From Ipomoea triloba (Eukaryota; Streptophyta; Magnoliopsida; Solanales; Convolvulaceae), in assembly GCF_003576645.1 (NCBI RefSeq), contig NC_044919.1, positions 34,242,619 to 34,306,618 on the forward strand: DNA of 64,000 bases, given 5' to 3'. Position 1 is the stretch's first letter. The number at the start of each line of letters is the position of its first letter. The notes beneath the pieces were generated by a model, which was not told the origin of the DNA, did not search any database, and worked only from the letters and a program-made list of their open reading frames with translations. Below are positions 27,859-40,663 of the stretch, in pieces. A program made the translations under genes and the position numbers.

Positions 27859-30800
27859 TAGCTCAAAATGGATAATGAGTGAGGATAAATTATTGATTCT
27901 TAAAGTTTAGCCATTGAGTTGAGAAAAATGATTATGGGTGAGCTTTTAAGTAAAATTTGTTCCAAATTAAATCAAAAAGGGATGTGAGTTTGCACTAAAA
28001 TATAAATATAATTTAACTTTTTAACGAGTTTGAATTGTATAACATAGAGACTTTTTGTTGTGTGCGCATGGAAGGGGATCGTGCAAATCAAAATCCAAAA
28101 TGAGTTCAATTTATTTGAGAATTAACTTAATAACATCTAATTAATTACCATTCTAATTAATTTACCTTTTTGGAAGTTACAATTTGAATTTTAAATTTAA
28201 TATTGAATTCTAATGAATATCATTCTCCTATAAATATCTTATGTTGAACAAAATATTAAAGAGCTAGGTTTTGCCTCTCTTACAAATTCTGATTTTTTCT
28301 ATGAAACTTTCTTTACTGTTCTAAAATTCTACCAAACACTTCTTATAAATTTGAAATGTCCATCTTTATTCAAACGTAATAAAATTTCAGTCGAAAGCAT
28401 TATAATTTAATTTGCGCGTATTTCCCATTATTATTCTCGACCCTACACCGACCCCCATCCAAGATGATCCCTTTGTAAAAATTTCAAGCTTTCAGACTCT
28501 AAAAAACATAACCAGTTTGGTGAAGTGTACTGTTTGGCTTCTAGTTGTCTCAACAATGCTTTCTCATCTCTATTATCCATGGAAAAGCCATTTTCTTGGA
28601 CCTACCTATATTAACCTTTAACTTGTTTTTTAATAGTTGATGCCAAAAAACCAAAAGGGAAAAAAGCTAGTTTGGTGAAAAAGGGGGTTTGCTATCATTA
28701 ACACTAGTGGAATGGGGTAATTAGTTTGTAGATAATTACTTGATAATGTTAAAGCAATCTTTAATTTGGGTTGTTACTATGAGCTGAGGTTGTAAGAAGG
28801 GTAGTATACATATTCTATTCGATCCACTGACGAGGTTTCACATGCTCTATAGTTTTATTCAGATTTCTAAAGTTTTCAAAAAAAGAAAAAATAAATAAAA
28901 AAAAAAGAAGCTTTTTTGGTAGAATTGTTGCCTTTTCCCTCATAGTCAACTTGATAGAAACTAACACCCCGTGATGAAAGCTTTTAGAATTTTTATTATT
29001 ACAAAACGGCCTTGGAAGTTTCGTGTAATTCATAAAGGGCATTATTGTATTCTTGACCCTTTTATTTATTTATTTATTTTTTTTTAAAAAAATTGTGCAA
29101 TTCCCTTTTGCTCAATACCAACCACCACGATTTTCGAGATAGATAAAAATAAGTGTCTTATTTATGCTTCAATAGGTTATAGGAGGCGGTATTGACGCTT
29201 TGGGAGATCATGAGATCGAGCCTCAGTGGAGGCGGTATTGACTCTTTGTGTTTCAATAAGTTGAGAAAGTATAGATGAACAGATACTACAACGTAATAGG
29301 GCTAGTTTATTAAAAAAAAAGTGTCTTATTTTTATTTTTAATTTTTTTAAAACTTCAAGTAAAAAAAACACCGTTGGGTTAAGGATGACAATTTCAATTC
29401 GTTATGCGAATATCTACTAAAATTAATCCCGTATAAATCGAGTTTTTGAGTGATAATGGGTGATGGATCGATGGTGAGTCTTAAAAAATTAAACCCGTGG
29501 AGGGTTGGATTGGCTTCGAGTTCTCTAAGGACAAAATCTGCGTGAACCCCACCCGACCCAGTGATGAAGGGAAGGTTTTTTTTTTTTTTTTTAAATTTAA
29601 AATTGTTAAAATAAATTAAAAATAATAGTTTTTTATAAAAATAAAATTACACATTCTAATTTTTTGACGTTGTGATCAACTGTTGATCCAACATGTATGA
29701 AAGAATTTGATGTTGTTTGTTTTTATTGTTAGGTTAGATATAAGGTTTACCAAGTCAAGTTTAAATCGTAATGATTATGGAAGAAAAATGTATAATTAAC
29801 TTATTAAGCTAAGTCAAGTTATTTTAGTAATGATTGGTGGAGGAGAAAGTTTATAAATATTTATTATATTCTTCAAAAATTATTACTCCGTATTTTCCAA
29901 ATTCTAAAATTTCGGCCACTTTTTTATTTTATTTTGTTTTGTTTTGTTTCTTCCCCCTGGAATGCAACACGCACAGACCGCAGTTCTTTGTGAGTATAAT
30001 GTGGGTGGAAGTAACTACCGCTTTCACACTCAAACAAGCTAAGTAGTCAACAACCCTCCATAATTCGCCATTTCCCAATGGCCAATACCCATTTTATTAA
30101 TTTTGCATCTAACATCTTTTCTTTTTTTTTTTTTAAATTGTTGATCATGTATAACACCCGATATCTTTATCTCTGTGAAATTAATTTGAGTTTGATTTAG
30201 ATTAGACTCATATAATTTGACTTTTAGCAGCTCGCTTACCAATTGTTCCAAACAGTTAGGTTGCAAGTTGATCATTGCCTTGATAACTATAAGGTTTAAA
30301 GTTCGACTCACAAGTCACGTCTTCTTGGTTTGAGCCGGTCAGCTATGGGTAATCTTGGATGATTTACCGATCCTTTGCCTCTTAGAGCCACAAGGCCGAA
30401 TTTACTCAGTGTACACCCTCAAGTAGTGACTACGATTTTTACTTTTTTTTATTAACAGCCAAAAAATTTTTTAGGTTGCATTTAAGATCCTTTATTTAAC
30501 CATAAGTCTCTTTAAAAAAAGAAAAGAAAAGAAACTAGAAGTCTCAATTTTTAGTTTTAACTCATACTATACACGATAAAAGTGTGTATATTTTTATTAT
30601 GTAGGTTAGTTCTTTTGTGTTGGAATGGTGTTCTTATGTTGACTGAATGTTAAATTAGAATGAATTTCTTTATTAATTAGTGTTGGAGAGTTTGAAAAAA
30701 AAAGTTGATACATGACTACTTGTTAGGCTTTATAAGTTCGAGGGTAATATTATTTTACAATATGGCTTAATTTGTTTCAGATTAAATATTTTAATGCATT

Positions 30801-32086
30801 ATCTATAGATATTATTGTTTTTTTTTTGAAAGAATACATATTATTGTTTTAAGAGTAACAAATACTATATGTCCCATAAAATTAAAGAGTGATGCAATGA
30901 TTATCTCATCTTAGACTCTCAATATATGCAACTAACAGGAGGAGAAAATGCATATACCTTATACATTTGGTGATCTTAATTGAAAGGCTAGTCAAACCAA
31001 GATTAATTCTTTAATGCTCTAGTCAACAAAAAATATTTGAAAGTGAAAATATACCTAGTCTCTACTTGACTCCAAAGATAGATGACTATTGAAAAGTTGG
31101 TTTATAATTTTTTTTTTTTTGATATGTGTAAATATAGCCCACATATTTTTCTAACTTTGAGACTTGGGAGTTGAGAATTCTTGACAATATCTCAGTGAAG
31201 GAATACCAAATGGGATGACTTGTAGTGAAGGATGTGTCAATTTCATGACTTGGCCCTGCCAATCTTTTTGCATTCTGCGGAACTTGGAAAACTATACATT
31301 TCTATGGAAAATTTTGTCAGTTTTTTCATCATTACTAACTTGGATTATCATTAGAATAATTTATGTACCATAGTTGCAGTTGTATTATTGTTTTCTGAAG
31401 TGGTAATTCGTGAAGATTTAAATCAGTTTAGTTGGTCTGAGTGGCCTTCCACTCTCGTTCCTTAAAAGATGTCAGAAATTTGAATCCTCTCTTTATGGAA
31501 AAATTAATATAATCAATACTTTATTTAATCTTAGTATAGTATGAATTTAAAGGTATTTCTTACCATTAGGATCTGTTCAAGACATCTTGTTGTCCCATTA
31601 AAAAAAATTGGCGAAGGTTTAGGCGAGGCGTCGTAATTATAGTTGAATTGACCACTACAAGTCTGCAAGCCTCCGCGGGGCACGACTTCTTTGCCGCGTA
31701 TTAACACGAACGAAATATGTTTGCCGGCCTGTAGCTTGGTTGGCCGTTCTTGACAGATATGTATTCTTTTATTTAATTGGATCGATCATTTAACATTAGA
31801 CAAGTAAAAAAGTAATCTCGAACACGGTGTAGAATTTCAATTTTCAAGAGATGAATTATACATTGATCATGATTGAACATCATCTATGTTCGTTGTATAT
31901 CCACGCATATATCTGTATTTTTCTTATTCTTTTTAATTTTATTTTATACCTAAAAAAAATACTTTGGAAGGTTAAACGCGAGTTAATACTCAATATAATC
32001 CTCAACTATAGTAATTTTATACAATTTAGTCTTAAATGACTTTTTGTGCTCATTTATTCTTCGACTTTGATGGTTTTATACAATTT
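27859..32086. other. AT-rich intergenic DNA, no gene
   Basis: Several patches of repeat text are present: a SINE-tail-like block at 29165-29265, the SINE-like copy at 30240-30460 and a GC-rich patch at 31610-31740. Poly-A and poly-T runs are frequent. No ORF with family similarity was recognised on either strand. Confidence 0.45.
30240..30460 (+). mobile_element. SINE-like copy, family 1
   Basis: The block AAAGTTCGACTCACAAG is followed by GAGCCGGTCAGCTATGGGTA, then GATCCTTTGCCTCTTAGAGC and CAAGTAGTGACTACGATTTT. These are in the same order as the other two copies. This is the best preserved of the three. Confidence 0.7.
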
Positions 32087-32215
32087 AGGGTGTGTTTGGT
32101 TCGCACATGGGAATCGGAATTAGGATATCAAATATTGGGTAATGGTAATGGATTTTGATAAAAATATTTTGCATGTTTGGTAGTAGGGTGGATTAGATCA
32201 ATCATCGCTTTTTAC
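32087..32215. mobile_element. Half-copy of the 388-691 MITE family
   Basis: AGGGTGTGTTTGGTTCGCAC, then GGGAATCGGAATTAGG and ATTTTGCATGTTTGGTAGTA, match the inverted right half of the element at 388-691. The other half is missing. Confidence 0.55.
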
Positions 32216-33016
32216 ATGAGAACATGCTCTCACCTGAACCCTCTCATATATATATATATATATTATAATTCAATGCAACGTTGTTCTCCCATGCGGGCGT
32301 GCGAACATATATATTTTTAACTTATTTTTTGAATTAAACAAAAAAAAAAAAAGAAAAAAACTTATGGGCCGGATCGCAGGACCTGCCAACCCGCATGGAG
32401 CGGGCTAGGGTTGCATGAACCCTAGTTCGCGGGTCAGCCCGCAAAAACCTGCCATAAATTAGGCCTGCGGTGGGGCGGGCCTAATGGGCTGACCCAACCA
32501 CTTTGACAGTAACTTATTGTTTATTTAGTCTTAAATTTAGATTAACTCAATTTATTTCTTCATAGTACAAAGGCTGGTCATGAACTAATGATATAGTTCA
32601 ATAAAACTAGAGATATGCGTTATTAAAAAAAAAATGAAACATGCATGTAAACAAAAACATAAGAAAATGGCATTATTGTCAATGAATCAGTGTATATCAA
32701 AGTATGTACCCATGAAACACGACGTGGAGACCTGCAAATTAAAACACAACTGTATGTAGAACAACAAACACGTATATGGATGTACAACGTAACCATTGAA
32801 AAATGAAATACATCAAGAAAAGTGAAAAGGGAATGAACATATACATATGGTGATTAAAGTCCACGAAATGAATACATGACCATGTCCCGACAAGGAAGCT
32901 CATGGTACGGTGGTCATTCAACATGAAAGCAACACCCTTTCATTTAATTAATTCTACCTTAATGAAATAATAAATAAATATAAATGGGGGCTTTAATTAT
33001 GAGTTTAAACTTTTCG

Positions 33017-33330
33017 GCGTTTGGTTAGGAGGGAATTAAGAGGGAAGGAATTGTAATTTCGTGAGAAAAATACAGTGAGAATTTAAATAAATTGTTTGGT
33101 AGTCAAAATAGGATGATTGTAAATTAAAATGTAAGAAGTGAATAAGGATGAAAATTTTCTTGTATAATAGTAATATAATAATTACAAGGTCAAAATAATA
33201 ATTTACCTTGAAATTACAATTTCATGGTTGAAGGGTATTGCAATTCCCTTCAACCAAATCATGGAATTATAATTTCATGGGAGTTTGGTAAGAATTGAAT
33301 TACAAATCCATCTTACCAAACACTCCCTTA
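33017..33330. mobile_element. GTTTGGT-type MITE
   Basis: Left end GCGTTTGGTTAGGAGGG, right end CTTACCAAACACTCCC. Both halves hold ATTATAATTTCATGG-like blocks in inverted order. The target duplication was not resolved. Confidence 0.5.
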
Positions 33331-33959
33331 GTTGAGATATATTACATCATATACAGTGTATATATATATACACACACATATGTATGTATATGTATATATG
33401 TATGTGTGCGCGCAAGCGCAACTATTAGCTTAGGTCATCTATTTGAGTCTCCTAGTTTGCATGCTACTTGGAGCTTATCAAAGAATAATTTACTCACACA
33501 CGTGAAAGGAGTATTAAATATATATAATATATAAACATAGATTAGAGTCTAATTATTAGTTTATATTTTTAGTTTTGATGGAGTACATTCAATTCCACTT
33601 AATTTTTAAATCTAAAAATTTCATTCTTTTTTTTTTTTTTAAAGCAAAAAATTCTTTGGTTTGGTTTGAGAATATTGAAACTGTCAAACAATAATGCCCA
33701 AAGAATTTCCTGCAACTGAATTGATTGGCCTCCAAATAGCAAACAATAAATTGTGGTAGATAGAACCAAAAAGAACAATCTCCCTATGGGCCGAAAAAAA
33801 CAAGAAAATTTTTCAATATGGGCTGGAAATTGGGCTTGCCCACTCTTGCAATTTATATCTAATTTCTATTTTTGGCATAAAAGGTGTTTAAAAAAAAGTA
33901 TTCAAAACTTATTTTGGGCAACTTCAATTCATTATGGTGTGGAGCATGCTATTAAATAA

Positions 33960-34170
33960 TGTGTGTCAGTACACAAATAATGTATTTTTAATATATTAAA
34001 AATATACTTTATATTCAGGAAAATTACATTATTTAAGTACTGAAAGTACATTGTTTTGTATAATGTACATTCATTACACGAATAATATACTTTTAGTATA
34101 TTAAAAATATACTTTTTGTTATGTTCTACAAAATAATTTGTCTTATGTGGACCATGGTCCATATACACAC
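33960..34170. mobile_element. AT-rich MITE, TATTAAAAATATAC family
   Basis: Inverted ATATATTAAAAATATAC blocks flank GTACTGAAAGTACATT. The right end has GTGGACCATGGTCCATAT. Similar blocks recur at 39790-40150, 46985-47250, 50500-50815 and 55010-55120. Confidence 0.5.
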
Positions 34171-34524
34171 ACAAAAATTTTGTTTATTTATTTATTTTTT
34201 TCCTTTTTCTCTTCCCTCTTTCCTACATGAATTTGAAAAACGCATAAAAAAATTCACACTGATGAGGTTGCTCGCTCTAAATTAGTCCACAAATAAATGG
34301 TGACAATAATACATTATAATAGATCCGTATTAAACAATTTGTGCATGCATGATGCATGGATTATTGTATACACACGTCCATAGTGGTGGGGATGTATTTA
34401 TGCCAAACTTTCTCACATTGCATGCATGCTCCTACTACATAAACATAATTAATTATTGGGATTGGGATTTTGACATATTTATTTTAGAAATGGAAATGGA
34501 AATGGAAATGGATGAAGTAATTAA

Positions 34525-36313
34525 TTAACGCCTTCTGGCCGCAGTTTCCCTCTGGCAATTGAAGAAAAGGGCGGCCACAGGGGAGGCGAGGTCGTTGTCG
34601 TCGCTAAATTTGCGAGTGTTGAATCGGTCACGACACAATGGTGCATTCACTCCCATTCCCAGCCTTCTCTTCTGCTTGTAAAGCACAAACACAAATCTGT
34701 GAATCCCAATATTTGGCCTCGGCATCTCGTAGCTCACTATTTCCCTTCCTATATATACATACATATATGCAACACATCACGTACACACATATATAGTAAC
34801 CCATTTACTTTCTTTTTTAAAAAAAAAAATTATTATTAATTATCATGTAATGTATATATACCAAATGAGGAATCCGTTGTGCCTGGAATGTCTGTGACTA
34901 TCCTGCAGAAATATTATGAAATCATTAGGAAGAGAGATGTTATTAGTTGGTGGAGATATTGAAAATGACTCAAGAATGAGGACAGGGAGTTCAGGAGCTC
35001 ATAATTCGGGCCCCAAGGAGATGATCGGGATGACTCAAGGAGAGTCCACGATCCGAGGCCCGAGAAGAGTCCGCAAACCGGATAGAGAGCGAGGCCCCCG
35101 AGGCCGGTCCCGGGCTACTAGCCAATAGCCATCCCTGCACCAAAGCCTTTCTCTGGGTCCGGAATGATGAGCCAACCTAGTCACATGGCCCACCAAGTGG
35201 GCCTGACTTGATCTCACGCTCCACATCAATTTTAGGGATCGGTTAGTTAGACCTTTTTCCTTACATAAATGACTTTGGCTAGACTAAGACAATTCTGAAT
35301 CAATTTGTTGCATGCATATGTAGTGTATCACTACTCCATATAATATACGCCGATAGCCTCTTAGTTTGATGAGATGAGAGTACTCCTCCATCATCTGGGA
35401 GTGTGTTATAATTGGTTGTTATTTGTTGTAATCATTATATTAAATAACAACATCATAAAAATTAACTTTAGCGAATATAATGCATACAATTTATATTTAG
35501 ACACCTGTTTGGTGATAGATTTGACTATTTCTTGATCTGGTTAATGGAGAAATTAAATGAAAAATCTTATATAAGTATGTAACTATTTAATATATAAGAA
35601 GATGGCTAATTTTAATTTAATTTGCAGCACAAACCAGTGTAGGTGCTCCCTAAGGTATGGATCACTAGGGCCAGGAACATCAGGGTCTGTCATAATCTGT
35701 TGAAGAAAAATCAAAAGCTTTAATAAGAAATTATAACACAAGAAAGCTTATAGGATTATTTATTAATTTATTTATATAAATACAATAAAAGTCCGTCTAA
35801 GTGCTTGTAGACGGGAGAGGGAAACTAGTGATCGAGAAGTCGAAAGTCATATGATTGTGTTGGGCGTCAGAATTCAGCCTGCTCGATTCGAGACATGCCA
35901 TGAAAGGATGTAGTTAAATGGTTAATGTCTACCTACTTATAATAGAATATAGCAGCAACCAAATAGCCAAAGAATTCTGTGGTTAAGCGTGATTGATTTA
36001 CAACAGTCACAGGATAGGTGACCCCGGGGAAGTAAGCATGACCACTTGCTCACTATTCTTTCATCATGTTAGGTGAGATGAATGAGAAAAAGTAGTAGAG
36101 TAGAGTACCTACCAATGTGAAAAAGGATCTCATATCACCTCCATGAACCTCAACCCTAGGTCTAGTGGTGACAGAGGATGGAAAAAACTCATGGCCATTG
36201 TAGACATGCTTGTTTGGGCTGTAAATTACACTCATCTTAACACTTGGGGAGAAGCGGTCTATCACATCCCCAACTACTTTTCCTATCACAAGGGAATCTG
36301 ACATTCTTGCCAT
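34525..36313 (-). CDS. CEN: CENTRORADIALIS/TFL1-like PEBP floral repressor
   Basis: This is a PEBP-family regulator of the CEN/TFL1 clade, which delays flowering and keeps inflorescence meristems indeterminate by opposing FT at FD-bound promoters. Four exons, 36113-36313, 35635-35696, 34862-34902 and 34525-34748, have the family's canonical 62-bp and 41-bp middle exons. All junctions are GT-AG, giving 175 residues (TFL1 177, CEN 181). Ligand-pocket motifs are DPDVP at 71-75 and GIHR at 116-119. The repressor-type His85 (equivalent to TFL1 His88, FT Tyr85) and Asp142 (equivalent to TFL1 Asp144) are both present. The C terminus is [13 protein letters not shown]. Intron 1 contains a 5S-rRNA-like insert and intron 2 a GC-rich insert. 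No break in the frame. CEN versus TFL1 orthology within the clade is inferred from recalled similarity only. Confidence 0.95.
34915..35235. other. GC-rich insert in CEN-like intron 2
   Basis: The segment contains GGCCCGAGAAGAGTCCGC and CGGTCCCGGGCTACTAGCC, far more GC-rich than the rest of the intron (34903-35634). It looks like a transposon or LTR fragment, but no terminal structure was found. ORFs of 60-70 codons here are not family-supported. Confidence 0.45.
35955..36045 (+). other. 5S-rRNA-like sequence in CEN-like intron 1
   Basis: AGAATTCTGTGGTTAAGCGT followed by AGTCACAGGATAGGTGACC and CCGGGGAAGT parallels the 3' half of plant 5S rRNA (AGAACTCCGCAGTTAAGCGT, AGTACTAGGATGGGTGACC, CTGGGAAGT). 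The 5' half is barely recognisable. It is on the strand opposite to the gene. It may come from a Cassandra-type TRIM LTR or a 5S-derived SINE, and it is not an intact 5S gene. Confidence 0.65.
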
Positions 36314-36327
36314 TATATTATTACTTG

Positions 36328-36330
<3 letters not shown>

Positions 36331-36368
<38 letters not shown>
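36331..36368. repeat. (AT)19 microsatellite in the CEN-like 5' leader
   Basis: About 19 AT units end 18 bases upstream of the minus-strand ATG at 36313. They lie between the ATG and a TATA box at 36489-36496. Confidence 0.93.
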
Positions 36369-36371
<3 letters not shown>

Positions 36372-36488
36372 GCAAAAGATCTTCAAGAATTAATGAACAC
36401 CACTAACAAAACTAGCTCTTCTGCAGAATTGTTTTCTGGAATTCAAGAAGCAAGATCTTTTGCATAGATCAGATATCTACAAACCTTA

Positions 36489-36496
36489 TATTTATA
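36489..36496 (-). promoter_or_regulatory. Probable TATA box of the CEN-like gene
   Basis: On the minus strand this reads TATAAATA inside CACTATAAATATAAGG, about 175 bases upstream of the ATG. It predicts a leader of roughly 145 bases that includes the (AT)n tract. Confidence 0.55.
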
Positions 36497-36499
36497 GTG

Positions 36500-39384
36500 C
36501 TAATTAACCTAGCTACATGCACCTATGTATAAAGGAGAGTTATGCATTGGGTGCCTGATAGACTATGAAGATATACTTAGTTTAGTTTATAGGTCGGATA
36601 TGATAAGTCCAATATTTTACTATCAGAACATGATGCTATGTGTTATATAAATATAATGAAATAAAGTTACACGTTTACTAACATGTAGTATAACTTTTGA
36701 CATAGTGGTAAAAGTTTGATCACAACAATTAGTATCAGAGTAGGTAGGTTGCAAAGAAAATGACAAATCAGCCTGGACAAACTAAGAATGAAAATTATTT
36801 TTTGCATTATTTATTGAATTGTGCATTAAATTTTATCTTGATTAAGTATTTAAGCTACTAGAGAAGAGTATTTTATTCATCACTTTACATATAAAAATTT
36901 TAAGTTAAAAGCCTAAAAGATAGGGAAATGACAATTATTCCCTGGCGCTTTCTTCCTCTTGACTATATTGGTTTTGCCCTCATCTTTTCCCCCCTATAAG
37001 CTAGAGAATATATATCTAATTAATTAATTTTTTCTTTAGAAAGGATTAAGGAAGAATGATACTCCGTATAAAAGTCTTATAAAATACACGGACTTAACCA
37101 CTTAAGTGCATATTTAAGGGAATTTGGGAAAAAACCAATCTGACCAGCATTTTGTCCCTTAATTGAACCGGTCCAGTGCGAATGGGGATTAGTCTGAGTA
37201 TGGTACGGGCTTAAAAGTGTCTCCTACAATTATTAGGATCTCCTCAGGATACCTCATGGTCTAACTCATCTAAATATATAATTAATTAATAATTTCGATT
37301 TCACCCCATTATAAATGTATTAAATAATGACTTTTTTTAAAAAAAAATTACTTTTTTATTTCAATTCAACAAAAGATAATTTTGATAATGACTTTAATAT
37401 TATTAGATTTATATTAAATGAAAATCTTTATGGAATATCTTAACATAGGAAAAATGACAATTTTATCGGATTGATAATGACAGCTGTGATTGATTCTCAT
37501 TCCTCTCCTGGGCATCCATTCTTACCTGAGCGCGCCCCTATATATGTGTGTACATATGTGTGTGTTTCCATAAGACCATAATACTTAATAGTATTTTTAA
37601 TTATTAATTATATTGATTTTTAGAAATTATTTAATACAATATAATATAATATATTTGATTTTTGGTCTACGCACTTTATTTTCTAACCCCTTCACTATGT
37701 GTATGCATATATGATATATAAATTAAATAAACTAACTATTATCCATATCTACATTGATATTATATTTCTTGTATTATATATTATATTATAGAAGGAAAAT
37801 AAAGGAAGGAATGTGAAGATACTGCATGGACATTCTCAAATTAAATCAATAAAATTAAGCTTCAAGTGAGTTTAGCATTTAAGGTAAAGATAAGTATAAA
37901 TTACTTGCTAGCTAGCTTATACAATATTCTGTATTCTTCCTAGAAGAGGTGTGGGGATAAAGGAAATGATTGATTCTCCACCAAGAAAGGCCACAAATTA
38001 TTTGTGGACTTTAGTATCATTAATTTACACAAAATAATACCATATTATATTATTCCTTTCTTCAACGGGTAACGGTATAAGTAGGAGTTTACTACAAATA
38101 GATGCATGCAACAACCTAAATGCCATTTTCTTCACATATATTCCTATTATGCTAGCTTAGTGCTAATTAATTATTCTTAATTATTCAATTAAAGTCTCTC
38201 ATATACGTAATGCTCCCCTCTTATCCTATGCTCCACGTTCATGGTATATATGCATATCTAACTAGATCATGCAGCTTAGCAACTTTCACTTACAATTAAG
38301 AATTTCAATCTTAGATTAAAATTGATTGATTAGCTTGATAAGACTAGCTAAAAAATTAAAGGGTTATTAGAATAAAAAAAATTGACGTGACAACGTTAAA
38401 AAACTTGCTTATATTGTCCAACATTTGTTCAAATTGTGATATTGAGTTGAAAAAAATGAAAATACCTTTAAAATTTTAGATTTCGACATGTTTTAAACGA
38501 ATAGGTGATCGACACGATGAATTTTAGCATTAAAACAGTCGTGGAACTAAAATTGGTACTAAAACAATAGTCGTGAGACCAAAATTGGTAGAAATTAAAC
38601 ATATAGATCAAAATTGTCATTTTGCTAATAGTTGTGGAACCAAAATTAGTATTTTCTCATTTTATATTACTTGAATGAAAGTATGAAACGCACCCTTAAA
38701 GAATTTCCGTGGCTCATATTTACCCAAAAGTTTGTATGATATAGCTTTTAATTTTTATATTTTGAATCCGAAAAATTAAAACATGACAAGTGGCAAAGCG
38801 ACTGGAATATTTGTTCTTCTTGTTCTTCAATAATTTGCTTATGTCAGAGAAGGAAAGAACACTTAATTGGATCATATGTCCTAAAACGACCACCAAATTT
38901 GGTTCTCCACCATTTAATCCAAGATAATGAAAATAAAAGGCAGTGATAGATTCCTATTTTGTAAATTCCTTATCACATTAGTAACTCAGATTCTAATAAA
39001 CGAAGTATAGCTACCTAGGACGCTTTAATTATTTATTTATTTATTTATTGAAGTATAGCTACCTAGGATGCTATAATTTTGTTTTTTTTTTTAATTATTA
39101 TTTGTAAGAGGGAGGGGCCGGGTAGTCCCGAGGAGCTAGCGATTTCTGCTAGTATTTAATTTATGTGGTATCTTCCACTTTTACAGGTGTAGCGTATGTG
39201 TTTTTTTGTACTAGTGTGCACTAGCTGACTGGGTTCTTGATTTTTATGGCGCCATCTGAATTGAGTTTAACAACCCCATAATTTGGAGGTGACCAAGCAA
39301 CCCAAAGCTGAAGGGCCGGGAGGGGGCCATTCCTTTTCGAGAGGAGATGATGAGCTTCTTTAGCCTCTAAAACGCTATAATTTA
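36500..39384. other. Promoter flank of the CEN-like gene and AT-rich intergenic DNA
   Basis: No gene. A PBS-like TTAGTATCAGAGTAGG lies near 36730. GTGGAACCAAAATTAGT repeats lie at 38540-38650. A GC-rich unclassified patch is at 39105-39370 (GGAGGGGCCGGGTAGTCCCG). Confidence 0.4.
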
Positions 39385-39705
39385 ATGGTAAATGGATGTT
39401 ATCTGATTTTATTAGCTGAATGGGTTAGAAAGTATAATTAATTGATAATATTAGCTGATTGTAGAAAAATGTTTGGTAAATTAGCAGTTAGTTGATAGCT
39501 GTTTGATATAATTTCTTTTTTCAAAAGGCTAATTGAAAAGGCTGCTTTGAGTAGCATTTTGAAATTTAGTATTTTGGAGTTACAAAAAACTTATTAACTA
39601 AACACTTATATTTATTTTTTAACCAAGTCAAACAACTAATAATGATCAAATAGGCCAAAATTGACTGATAGGCCAATTATTTACCAAACAGGGCCTTAAT
39701 AAAAA
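39385..39705. mobile_element. GTTTGGTAAA-type MITE copy
   Basis: Shares AACCAAGTCAAACAACTAAT, AATGATCAAATAGGCCAAAA and TTTACCAAACAGGGCC with the copies at 14095-14390 and 55128-55400. Confidence 0.65.
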
Positions 39706-39785
39706 GTTCAAAAAGCTCAACTTCCAGAAATTTTTTTTTTTTGAGAATTCAACTTCCAGAATTTATCATTACTCCTTTCCTAACC

Positions 39786-40150
39786 AATCATTATACCATG
39801 GGCGGATCATTATAACATGGTTCACCTTACCTCTAACATAAGATATAGTTTTTTTTTTTTTGATAATACATAAGATATAGTTTTATTATACTAAAAGTTC
39901 ATCTTTTGAAAGTACATTATTTGAGTACTAAAGGTACATTATTTGGTATAATACCAAACATTAATAGATTATTTGAGTACTAAAAGTTCATCTCATTACT
40001 CTTTTCCTAACCAATCATTATAACATGGTTCACCTTACCTCTAACATAAGATATAGTTTTATTATACCAAAAGTTCATCTTTTAAACATACATTATTTCA
40101 GTACTAAAGGTATATTATTTGGTATAATACCAAACATTAGTAGAGAGACC
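39786..40150. repeat. Direct duplication of an AT-rich MITE segment
   Basis: CCTAACCAATCATTATAACATGG, CTCTAACATAAGATATAG and AAAAGTTCATCTTTT occur at about 39777-39910 and again at about 40007-40085, a spacing of roughly 230 bases. The copy is interrupted by poly-T and belongs to the TATTAAAAATATAC family. Confidence 0.7.
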
Positions 40151-40663
40151 AAAAAAAATTGCAACAATAGGCTTTTTTTTTTTTTTTTTTAAGTACATTA
40201 TTAAAGTTGGGACAGAAATTAGGCTACATGCATTCATTAACGTCTCTTCGCTAGTCTATGAATATAACATACTACAATATGAATATCGTATCGCCAAAAT
40301 ATATAAAACATCACTAAGAAATAGATTTTAAATGCCATCGAGAAATAAATATGATACCAGAACAAATATTGCAAATGACTTGACATGTGACTAGTAATAT
40401 CACCAAACATGAAATAGAAAAGTAATAAATTAAAGTAACAAATAAGATAATATTAATGTTGGGAATAATGTCTTTTAAATTTTGATGATGCTAATAATGT
40501 ACATATTTGTTTTATGATTTCTGGATAGTTAACAGTTGGCCAACATTACTATTAAAATAACGAGTATATGAAAAATATAGAGAAAATATAAATTTTGTAT
40601 ATATAAGTAAAAAAACATAAAGTGTAGTGACATGACTTTTCATATGGGACATGATGACTCTTT

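Larger units (their letters stand above)
32216..34524. other. Intergenic, MITE debris; 3' flank of the CEN-like gene
   Basis: A GC-rich patch at 32360-32510 contains GGGCCGGATCGCAGGACC. A TATG/TATA-rich tract lies at 33350-33415. No gene. The minus-strand CEN-like transcript probably ends near 34300-34520. Confidence 0.4.

Noticed and set aside
35955..36045. Functional 5S rRNA gene
   Set aside because: Only the 3' half is recognisable, many conserved positions are changed, and it is a single copy in an intron.
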